Assembly (NCBI GenBank): GCA_027605045.1
Contig: JAQFWX010000029.1
Span: forward strand, 434,001-498,000
Reading direction: 5' to 3'
Length of the DNA: 64,000 nucleotides
Source: Phallus indusiatus
Taxonomy: Eukaryota; Basidiomycota; Agaricomycetes; Phallales; Phallaceae
Part shown: positions 23,670 through 35,100 of the stretch, piece by piece
Position numbering within the stretch: position 1 is the first letter of the stretch
Layout: each line of letters starts with the position of its first letter
Position numbers and translations under genes: made by a program
Notes under the pieces: model-generated
What the model was told of the DNA's origin: nothing
Databases searched by the model: none
The model's input: the letters and a program-made list of their open reading frames with translations, nothing else

Positions 23670-24488
23670 CGTTTTTTTCTATATTATGTATCCGTGTCTC
23701 CCGGTGTAGTTCATAACATCACAAAAACTTGAGGACTAAAAAAGATGTATAATATCGAAGATTCATTGATTCTCTTTCTTCCCGTGGCCGTTTTTTTCCA
23801 AATAATAGCGGCGAACAGGGACCTTCACATCAGCAAAACGGCGCAAAACTTAGAAGGGGGTTATAACGGGATTATAAGCCCGTTGCAAGCATCGGAAGCG
23901 CGGAAGGGCAGTAAGACCGGGCCGCCAGTTATAATGTTAAATAATCGACCTCCCTTTCTGCTAAGTGAGATATTTCGGGCAGGTTTAGTAATTCTTGTCG
24001 AGCTTGCGTGAACCGTGGGGACTATCAGACCTTGTATAGCTATCTAATCGACCTTCCTTTCTGATAAGTTTTCGTAATTCTGGTAGAGCTTGGATGACTG
24101 CGAGACCTCATATAGCCATGTAATCGACCTGCGTTTCTGGCAAGAGTTGTGTAAGGATTTGCTGATGTTTCGAGCTTCTGATCGCCTTATACACACTGCA
24201 AGAATAATAATAAAACTAATATTCATTTCAGTAACTAATTGCTTATTCAATTACATAATAATCGCAACACGACGTGTGACTGCGACGACGCTGCTTGCGC
24301 TCGTGGCAGGTCAATTCAAACTGAGACTTTGCAATACAGCTCTATCCTTCGTCTTCTGTGCTCTCAGTTTGGCTAAGGTGTTGACTCTCTTGCACTGGCT
24401 GCGACATTTGGAACGTCTCGCATGAGGAAAAATCTGCCTGGATGGTACGTCAATTCAATATACTACTCTTCGAGACGAAAATTAAAAT
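23670..24488. other. Intergenic with degenerate tandem repeats
   Basis: Contains three imperfect copies of a unit beginning TAATCGACCT (see repeat entry). A 111-codon frame (24090-24425) lacks any family signal. Confidence 0.4.
23939..24150 (+). repeat. Degenerate tandem repeat, three units
   Basis: Units start with TAATCGACCT followed by CCCTTTCTGCTAAG, TCCTTTCTGATAAG and GCGTTTCTGGCAAG at about 23941, 24046 and 24121. The first two share GTAATTCT and GAGCTTG further on. Spacing (105 then 75 bp) is unequal, so copies have lost or gained sequence. Confidence 0.5.
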
Positions 24489-25954
24489 TTACTTGGTCCA
24501 CCACTCCAGGAGCTCATCAACGTCTTCTTTAAAAGTGGGTCTTCTAGATATTCTACAATCTTGTTGTAAAACTCGGCGAGGTCGAATGTGGCATTGCGAT
24601 TGTTGATCTCTGTTGAGGATAATGCGGCGCGTCTGCCAAAGTAGAGTGATCAACAGGCCTGAATTGCCCCAAGGACCCTTACCTGGGCAGCGACGTAGGC
24701 TAGCGAGCGTGCCGTTACGTTCTGTAAGTGAGTAATACTCGCGTTACTTCTTCGAGTTTGCTGACGAGTAAATTCCGGGTCTTTCCAAGTTCTAGGGCCA
24801 GTAAAGATGTACTTATACACCTGTTCCTTGTGAGTGCAAATCTTTGCGATTTTTGAATAGTAATGAAACTTACATATATCAACAGCTCACCTTGCAACAA
24901 GCCTATGGATTCGTCCTCTGGCTCGTACAATCCATCTCCATATAAGAACGCGGGCCAATCGTCAACAGTGGCAAGGCCTGGGTCATCGCGGAGATTTTCT
25001 TGGACTCTGTAAGAAACTGGTAAGTGTGGCATGGAGGCTTTTGAATTGCTTACTCTTTGTCGTCCCAGTCCATGCTTATGGGACACAGTAGACGGCCTGT
25101 CACCTTGTGGTGAAATCCACGGGCGCGTTTCTCCCCACGAGGTAAGTCTTGCGTCTCTTCCGGGTATTGGTATTTGACCATGTCAATTATAACCTCCTTA
25201 AGCCCATTGGTATCAGTGTGGCGCACACCATCCTGACCATATTTCATCTGGAAAGGTAAATATGGATGCGAAACATACCAGGAAATGTCAGTATGGCTTA
25301 CTTCTTGTGTGATTAGTTTAAGCTTGGCTTCGTCAGCCGTTTGTACGAGTGCCCCGATATCTGGGTACTGTTTCACCAAGAGCTCATATCCCCGGAGGAG
25401 AGATTGATTCCTAAAAGAAAGTGAGGGTGAGTCACAAACTCAAAACATGCCGTACTCAATCTTATATTCTTCTGACGTGCCAGGAATTCGTGCCAGAGAG
25501 GCTACATGAAATAAATGGTCTGGAAAGGTGAATGCGTCAACAAGACGCGCATATCCGCGTCCCCAGTGCGCCACACGGTCTCACCACTCTCGCGTTTACT
25601 TGGGAGTGTCAGGAACTCATTTGGAGTAGAATTTGGCACTTACCTCTTTTTACGACTAGTGCTCTCGTATTCAGCGTCTGGTATATAGGATGCACCACGT
25701 TTGTGCTGTGTGTCTATTTCAGACGTGTGGGTAAGACGATGGCCTACTGCATCAGAAGAGGCAGGTGAGGGGATGGGGGGAGAGAAAACATTTGAAAATG
25801 AGGAGACAGGGGAGGAGAAGTTAGCTGTATGGGAGGGGGTAAGGGGAGTGAAGGCCATGGAATGGCTATGAGGGAGAAGGTTGGGGGAAGAGTTGGAAAG
25901 ACGGGTTAAGTGGGTAAAGGTGAGATTATATATTTGCGTCGACCTTGATCCCAC
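24489..25954 (-). CDS. DUF6698 family protein, probably damaged
   Basis: DUF6698 proteins are numerous in mushrooms and have no known function. On the minus strand the first exon (25644-25954) encodes a Ser/Pro-rich leader; later blocks read HWGRGYARLVDAF, ARIPGTSEEYKIE, ENQSLLRGYELLVKQYPDIG, HHKVTGRLLCPISMDW, DDWPAFLYGDGLYEPEDE, KYIFTGPRTW, SLAYVAAQ and, at the end, FYNKIVEYLEDP then KEDVDELLEWWTK with stop at 24489. These follow the order of the family. The last two blocks lie in different frames, so one base is missing or extra near 24537 (a CCC/TTTT stretch). The exon with HWGRG also seems preceded by an in-frame TGA. Both may be sequence errors or decay. ATG 25954 or 25861 could be the start. 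Confidence 0.7.
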
Positions 25955-26186
25955 GTGACTTAGTCAATATCAGGTTCAAACGTTCATAATATATTAGCAC
26001 CTCATATGAGCATTGGGATAATAATAGTTATGCCGTGTTCGATCGTCCCCATCCTTTAGCAAAGCGGAAACTGCCGAGACAACCTTTTGACCGCTCCAAA
26101 CCTCCAAGTCCCCCTCATCCATTCCTCCCCCATTGATGTTATTTGAATTTGCAACCTGAACTTGAAACATTCATCAGGATCTGTGA

Positions 26187-29100
26187 ATGGATTTGCCGCC
26201 CTGCATTTGTGGCACCTTTACACCCGTGTCGCATCGTTCACAAACCTCACACCAGAAGAAATGCAAAGCTTACCAGGATAGCTTGTATAGTGCAATACGG
26301 GGGTATCAACAAGCGGTTCAAGGCACTTCAGAGGATCTCCGGGACTACAAAAAAAGGCGACTGGATGAGCCAGGTACCCATCCTCCTTCAGATCCCACAG
26401 AAAGTACTACAGAAACGGCTCATGCTGACACCGAGGTAAGCCAAACAAAAGGGAAATATCTTGACCGTCTAAAGGATGTATTTAGCACCCCATGCTGCCC
26501 GATGTGGATGTTGACCCTCCAACTCAAGAGACTCAAGAAGAGACTTCAAAACGCCCTCAACGCCATCGCCGTCTGCCTTTGAGATTTAGAGATAACCCCC
26601 CAGAGCCTGATATCCTACCACCTGGACCCCCGAATCTCCCTCGTGTCATTCTCCATGTCTCACCATCTTGGGAAACACCCCCAAACAAGTTTGGGTTATT
26701 TCGACGCTATGTGTCTCAACCCACTTATATACCGGGAGATCACGACGGGCCAATTGAGACTGAAACTGAGGATAACCCCGAACCCGAAGTTTCAGAGTAC
26801 CATCCTTTCAAGAATTTTACACAATATCAATTCGCCAACTGGTATGTTGGTGCTGAGTCGGGGAAAGTGTCGGGGCCATTGCTCGAATCACTCTTCAAAA
26901 TACTTCGTGACCCACGTTATGACGGTGAAGACCTGGATCATTTCTCTCATCGGAAAATTTTGGAAACATTCAACGGAATTGACAAAGCCAAGATCCTTCC
27001 TCCGTGGTTGTTTGTAGCAGATCAATGGCATTCTGACAAGAAAATCCCAATATCCATACCCGAAGGCAAGCATCACCATACATCACCCACTGGAAAAACT
27101 GTGGAGATTGAAGGATTGCATTATCGTTCAATTGTGGAAATCGTTCGTCACATTTATTCCACCGCCAAAGATATTAATTACACTCCATATGAACTATTCC
27201 ATCAAAATGGGCCAACAACGGAAAGGGTTTATGGAGAGCTTTTCAGTTCACCAGCTTGGATTGACGAACACCGGCGACTTCCATACATTCCTGGTTGTCA
27301 ACTCGAAAGGGTCGTTGCACCACTTATGTTCTGGTCGGATGCCACCCATTTGACAAATTTCGGAACAGCGAAACTGTGGCCAATTTATATGTCACTGGGT
27401 TCTCAATCAAAATATACCCGAATTAAGCCTACATTCCATCACATGCATCACGTTGCATATATTCCTTCGGTAAGGCATGGTTTCTTTATATCTTAGGGTT
27501 ATCCATGTTTGTGTTAGGGCAACTCAGGGCACACACCTAGAGGAGGGAAAACCTAAGATCTATTGGGGGACAACGACTAACTACTCACCTAGAGGAGGGA
27601 AAACCTAAGAGAACAAGCTTAGGTATCCCCCTCTAGGGAAATCGCATATAAGTACAGGATATGAGGCGCCCGACTGATCCCCATGGGATCCGAGGAGATA
27701 CAGACAGAAATCGAAATAAATCGAAAAGATCGAGAGATTGAGAAAACGATGAAAATAGTGGAAACGACAAAATACGGGAAATGATGGAAATCGAAGTGCG
27801 AAATGAAATCGAAAGAAATCGAAGAAATCGAATAATAGGGCAAGGCGCTAGCGTACCGTAACATCACCCCCCCCTTCAACAAGGCGGCGACCCGACGCCT
27901 GAGACTTAACTATTAGGACGCGGAAGGAAAATAAGACCACCAATTGTTCGAGGTGCGTTCGGATGAGATCGGTAGAAATCTTGTATGAGATCGTGTGCCG
28001 CAACATCCTTCTCTGGGACCCACTGGTCGTGCTCTGGACCATAGCCCTCCCATCGAACCTTGAACTCCAGACGTCGACGGAAAACACGACTATCCAATAT
28101 TTCTTCAACCACATAGTGCTCACCATCGTCGCGAATCTCCGGGGGTGGAGGAGGTTTAGAACGACGACCCGGTATGCTGTCCGGCACCATTGGTTTCAAC
28201 TTACTGACATGAAATACGGGATGGATTCGAGACATTGATTTCGGTAGAACGAGTCGATATGCGCGAGTTCCGATTTTAGCTGCAATGGGAAAGGGACCCA
28301 AAAAACGATGTGATAACTTGGCGGATGGATGAGTGGTTTTGATGTCGCTAGCATCTAGATAAACCTTGTCTCCAGATTTGTAGTCAGGTGCCGACAAATG
28401 TTTACGATCATAGTACTTAGCCATGTCGTCCTTAGCCTTAAGAATAGCAGCGTGAGCTTCCTCCCAAGAACGAGACATCCTATCTTTGAAATCATTAACC
28501 GATTCGATCTTCGATTCGGTCGAACGCGGTTCGAAACCCATTCGAGGATGGCGACCAGTGTCGAGCTCGAAAGGCGTTGCTTGAGTGGCTGAATGAACAT
28601 GATTGTTATACGCGAACTCAGTCATTGGTAGCAGTCGGTCCCAATCGTCTTGACGTTCGGAGGTAAAGATACGAAGGTACTGCTCGACCTCGGCGTTTGC
28701 TCGTTCTGTCTGACCATCGGTTTGGGGGTGATATGCAGTGGAGCGTGCAAGCCGAATACTGAGTAATCGAGAGAGTTCTTGGGTAAAACGAGACGAAAAC
28801 TGAGGTCCGCGATCTGATATGATCTTCTCAGGTAATCCATGCAACTTCCAGATGTGTTGGAGATAGAGAGAGGCAAGGCCAGAAGCGTCGACAGTAGTAA
28901 ATGTTGGGACAAAGTGAACTCGTTTCGTCAAGGAGTCCACTACAGAGAGAATTGCATCATAACCATTCGATTCCGGGAGTTCGACAATGAAATCGACCGA
29001 TATGAATTGCCAAGGTCGATTTGGGGTTTCGGTAGGTTGTAATTCACCATAAGGAGCATGTCGCGAAGGTTTCGTACGCATACAAGTGTCGCAAGCCTGT

Positions 29101-32100
29101 ACATACCGCTGCACATATCGAGAAATTCCAGGCCACCAAAAGGTTCACGATACCAGTTCTAATGTTTTAAATCGACCTGGGTGACCAGCGAGTTTGGTGT
29201 CATGATGCCGTTGAACGATTTCTCGTCGCAGATCATCTACTTCGGGAACATAAATCTTCCCTTGGTAGTAAATGACGTCTTGATCTTCGGCCCATTCGCT
29301 GGTGTGAACCGATCTCCCGCCTATCGCCTTGAGGGATTCGATGGCTTTCGAGACGCTATCTTCTCGTTTGCCTTCTCTGTTCGCTTTCCGTATCTGGCCA
29401 AGGAACTTGTCCTCCTCCCCTCTAAGGCGGAATGTTTGCATAGCATTGATCGCAAACATTTCGGGTTGGATTAGAGTGATACCTTGATTATCTAGCTTTC
29501 CCGAGCCATGATCAGCGCGACGCGAAAGACCATCAGGCTTACCCATCGATTTACCAGGTATATGCTGCAAGGTGAAATCGAAACGCGCAAGATAAACTGA
29601 CCAGCGAGCTTGTCTGCGATTTAGATTACGAGCCGTCATGAAATACTCCAGGTTTTTGTGATCTGTACGAATATCAATCGGGTGAGTCGCACCTTCAAGG
29701 AAGTGTCGCCACTCTTCTAATGCTCGAATGATAGCTAACATCTCTTTATCGTGGATTTCGTAATTTCGCTCTACCGGGCTCAATGTCAGGGTACACTACC
29801 GCCGTCTCTCATTTTCTTATTTATTATCATCGGCATCGTTTCTTTTCTATTTTATTTATCCTTTCCATATTTTACTTTCACTCTCCGTTTCCTTGTTCTG
29901 TCTCTATTTCACTTTCTCTACTCGCGCGCGTCGCGCGCTCGTACCTGGCGTGATGTCCATGACATCACGTCGCTTAGGTTCGGCTTGGGCGCCTGGCACT
30001 TAGTTGTGTCAGGGCCGCACGCCGCGTCGTCGTTTTATGTATATAGTAGCTGTACCTAGAGTGAGGGTCCCTAAGCTTGTTCTCTTAGGATCCCCTCCCT
30101 CTAGGTGAGTAGTTAGTTTCCCTTCCAATATATTCTCTTAGGATCCCCTCCCTCTAGTGTGAGCTGAGTAGCCCTAACACTCAAGGACTTCGAGAAGAAC
30201 GCAACTGGGTGCCATTTGTTGTCCTCGAGAGAAGGTTGAGACAAAACGGCGCCTGTTGCGAAATCAGAACTGTCAGCTTCTACTCGATAAGGTTTAGATG
30301 GATCAGGAATCGTAAGAACCGGTGCAGAGGTCATAGCAGATTTCAGAGAATCGAAGGCTTGTTGACAAGTGTCGGACCAGATGAATGGGACTTCTTTCTT
30401 AGTGAGACCAAATAAGGGGACTGCGATCAGCGAGAAATCCTTGATGAATCGACGGTAGAAGTTCGCGAAACCCAAAAACGATTGAACCTCGGTGATGTTT
30501 TTCGGGATCGGCCAATCTCGGACACCTGACACTTTCGCGGGATCCATTTCGACAGTGTTCTCGGAGATGATCAGACCTAGATACTCGATCTTAGTATGGC
30601 AGAATTCGCATTTCTCCGCTTTGAGATAGAGTCGATGTTCCCTTAAACATTCCAAGACACGGCGTGTGATGTGATCGTGTTCTTCTTTCGTTCTCGTATA
30701 GATCAGGATATCGTCGATATAAACAGCCACGACTCCCTCCGTGATCATGTCCTCAAAAATCTCGTTCATCATCGTCTGGAAGGTCGCTGGACTATTAGTC
30801 AAGCCAAAGAACATGACCAAGGGTTCAAACAGTCCTCAATTTGTGCGAAATGCTGCTTTCCACTCGTCACCTTCTTTGATACGAACGTTGTTGTACCCCC
30901 ATCTGACATCGAGCTTTGTGAAGTACTTCGCACCTCTTAACTTATTGACGAGTTCGGGAATTAGGGGTAGCGGGTATCGATTTTTGATGGTCATCGTGTT
31001 GAGAGCTCGATAGTCCTGAATAAGTCGTAGAGAGCCATCCTTCTTCTTGATGAAGAAAACTGGGGAAGCCATGGGCGATTTCGAGGGACGGATTCGACCA
31101 GAACGAAGATTCTCTTCTAAGAACGTATCGAGCTCCTTCTGTTCATTAGGCGAGAGGGGGTACACCTTGCAAAACTTGGGATCTGAATCGGGCAGAAGCT
31201 CTATTGCATGATCCCACTTCTTTGGAGGCGGCAAGGAATCGAAAGATTCTTTCGCGAAAATGTCTTCGAAATCATGGAACATTTCGGGGACGATTTCTCG
31301 AAACCCAGATCTGGGTGTATCCCTTGTGTTATTCGCATGCTGTAGATACTGAGTCGCCGCTACATGGTGTGCAGACTCAATATACGAAAATAAAACTGAA
31401 GTGTGAAAAGATGATTTGATTCGAACAAAATGTGAGAATTAAATACAAAAATGTGTGAGGACTGTAATGTAAATTAGGGACTCTAAAATAAGGACTAAAG
31501 ATAAAACAGAGAAATGTGGACAGAAAGGTGAGGACAATAGAGAGAAATGAGGACAAGACCGGTGAGGACAAATAGGACTCTAACGGGCGCTAAACAACTC
31601 CGTGTAGGGAGCTACGCTCCCTTACAATGCGCCTGAGCCAATCGTTGCGAGATGGTCTCAGTTGCTCTGATGCGGCAATCGTACAGGGGTTCCGAATTAA
31701 GAGAAATCGCGAACAGTCGATCTCCCTCTTCTGGGTGAAACTCATCCTCTACGTTTACGAGATCTGGCATATCTGGATCTATGGATTCGGTCTCGTCAAG
31801 GGTGACAGTGTCACGCCCGCGTAACACCTCGCTTAAGCGGAGCTCCGCTCATTCCTTTTACGTACCTCGCTTATATTCTTTTTGTTTCCCCGTTCCGAAC
31901 CATTTCCTTTTCCGTCCTTGTTATCTTGTTGTAACCCGTTTCAGGTCTCTATTTAGTTTCATAGCTATTTAAAGATCGAGCTTCCTGTAACTACTTCTCC
32001 AGTTCTGATATAGATCTTATTCCGCCCAATCTCTCACACGTTTCATATCTCGATCCAATCTCATCTCAGATCCCTTGTCGTCGTTGACGGCGTCCTCGAA

Positions 32101-35100
32101 CGTCGTCGGCGACGTTGCGTCTATCTTCTTCAACAACTACCTCTGACCAACTTCTCCGACCCCATTCCTAACTCCAAGACTCCGACGTCCTCCGACTCAG
32201 TCTCTACCCAGAACCTCCGACGTTGTTAAAGCCTCGGAGAACTCACCCTAGACCCCTGTACGTGGCCCGACCTAGTACTAACCTAGGAAAGCCTCGTAGC
32301 CCTGCCCCGACCCGAAATTGTTGGTGACGCACCGTGAGGGCGCAACTCAAGAGTAAGTTGAAGCCGACCAACATCCGACCCACGTCCGATCCTGTCCCGA
32401 GCCTCGCTTAGTCATCCCGACCCCGGCGCGTAACAGACAGGAGGGATCGCTCGAACTGAACGCAGGAAACACTTCGGGCCTTTCTTTTCAACAGGAGGCG
32501 GTCTGCAAGATCGGCATTCAGGATTGCATCGGGTCAGCTCTACCTGTAAGGATACGATCGTTCGGTGGTTTAGACTTAAGGATCAGACGTTATGTCATGA
32601 TCCGATTCATGACATCACTTTCGGTAACGTTACGTAATCCATATCCGATCATTTACCGTTTATCTCCGTAATCTTATCATGCTTACATCACTCACGATAA
32701 GACCTTCGCGTTCAGTCATCCCCATCAACCTCGCAACTCGAATAGAGACGTACCCGTCTCTCTTAACTCCTGGAACACCCGCGGAAAGGCCTTTCTAGAA
32801 TATTCCACGCACGTTCCGGTTATGAGATCATAGATGACGAACGTAGGTCCATGTATGCACAGCTCTCATCCCTGCACACCTCATGTTCATCACATGAGAC
32901 ATCATACCCTGCATATATTGATGTAACTTACGAATCTCACTGTTAGGGCGACTCAGGGCACACACCTAGAGGAGGGAAAACCTAAGATCTATTGGGGGAC
33001 AACAACTAACTACTCACCTAGAGGAGGGAAAACCTAAGAGAACAAGCTTAGGTATCCCCCTCTAGGGAAATCGCATATAAGTACAGGATATGAGGCGCCC
33101 GACTGATCCCCATGGGATCCGAGGAGATACAGACAAAAATCGAAATAAATCGAAAGATCGAGAGATCGAGAAAACGATGAAAATAGTGGAAATGACAAAA
33201 TACGGGAAATGGTGGAAATCGAAGTGTGAAATGAAATCGAAAGAAATCGAAGAAATCGAATAATAGGGCAAGGCGCTAGCGTACCGTAACACTCACGACT
33301 TGTTTGTATTTCTCAAGTTCGGAATCTATTTCGAACTGAGCTAGAATTATTTATCTGACGTGTATATAAACCCTAGCATACACGTAGATAGTTCTTCAGA
33401 CTTAATATCGAACGTAGTTCGATATCTCTATAAAACTCTCTTTTCTCTTACTCTCTTCATCATTGAACGTCGAGATCATTCCTCGAGACTTGCAGCGACG
33501 GAAGCCATCCGTCGTTGCCGAGAGTTACATCTTGAAGCTTTCTTCATTATTGTCGAGCTTGATATCATTCAATACGAGATACAGCTCGCGACTCTCGAAG
33601 CTCGGAACGCACATATCCGTAACGTCCTTGACGAACTCGACGCTCGTGACGAACGTCAGGACAAATCCTAAAGAAGACTGTCGTGGCACAACCTCTTATA
33701 GGTTGAGGCCAAGTCCTGGCTATCGTCAACCAACGGTGACGGTTAACAGTGTTATATTCAGCGACTAAAGTATATTATAGTATCTATAACCGTTCCCGGA
33801 TATCGGTACTTGACACGTTATAACCCAGTAGTCCAATCTATAATAGCACAAGGAGCTACACTTGCGTGCACAGTAGTACTTATATACATGAGTGAGCTAT
33901 CTCTGTCCAATAGCGCTCAGGTGCTCTATCTACCAATAGGAAAGGAGGCAGTCGATGACGAATGAGAAACAGGAGTGGAAAGGAAGATGGTGACAGTATG
34001 GAAGCGTATGGAGAAACGGGGAATATACGGGAGAATACGGGAGGATAACACGGACCGGCATACCGGGTACCGTACGATGGATATGGTAACGCGTAGGTCA
34101 GCATATACGTCTATACTATACACACAGTATACTAGATTAGCCCTTATGGTCCTAGCACGTACCCTGACACTACCTCGCCCGTCGAGTAGTCGATCACTGG
34201 GTTGTGAGCCTTGAACCAGGGTAATCCAAGCAACACCGGGTATTTACCGAGGGCAGTGATGGCAAACATGACACGTTCGGAGTGTGTCTGATATCGCATC
34301 ACGAGGTCTACTATGTGCGTGATACTTCCTGCCTGATTGGGAGTACCATCAACATTGAAAACGGGAATCGGTTTCGGCAAACGAATCTTCGGGAGCTGAT
34401 TTTTCTCGACAAAGTCTTGATCGAGGAACATTCCACTAGCACCAGTATCAAGCATTGCCTTCGAATGAATAAGATCGCCCGTATTGGTACTCTGGAGTTC
34501 CACATTGATTTCGAGTTTCTGAGTGCCGGCAGTGGCATTGAGACGGTATTCACGTGGAATTCGCCTGCGTTTCCCAACCGAAAGGCGACGCGGGGCGGGA
34601 GCCAGGGAGTTCGAGAGGGGGGAGGATGCATCAGAATCAATAGAATTCGAATCAGATATTTCATTGCACTTGTCGTCTATGTACAATACATCGAATCTAT
34701 TTGACGTCGGCAGTGAGGGTGCATCCCTTACTCGCTGCCGTTCTGAAAATCCTCTCTAGTCGAAGTGATTGCAATCTCGTTCTCTTCCCCAGCGATTTCA
34801 GCACGATCTTGTGTTTCCAACACGTCCTGCTGGGCGAAACGCTGTTCGAGGATTTCGTCGATCTCATCGGTCTGCATAAATCAAACGTCGAACGCGCGTG
34901 GGCAGTCCTTAACGAGATGACCTAACTGTCCACATCGGAAGCATCGGGCTGTCTCAGTCTGTATACGGCAGCGAGCAGCATCAACCTCCATGGCATCATT
35001 TCGGGTTGGAGGTACAGCATTAGCAGCAGTAGAAATCGGAGGTCGTACCAGGGGTGACACGGTGGTAGGAATCAGTGCTCGAGGTGGAGGGAAAGGGGGA

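Larger units (their letters stand above)
20436..23735 (+). repeat. Segmental duplication, unit 1 (DUF6533 B 3' half + F-box gene)
   Basis: Introns, exons, intergenic DNA and the whole F-box gene here match 42236-45510 in the same order and orientation. The intergenic part shares blocks such as GGATCTTGGAATC and the ATGGAG start with its intron. Edges are estimated by eye. Confidence 0.8.

Noticed and set aside
31612..31827. Independent small gene on the minus strand
   Set aside because: It is the pol linker of the Gypsy element, shown by frame continuity once insertions are removed.
33360..33671. 103-codon frame as a captured host gene inside the insertion
   Set aside because: No family match, lies next to a TATA-like box in an LTR-like element; probably chance or LTR leader.
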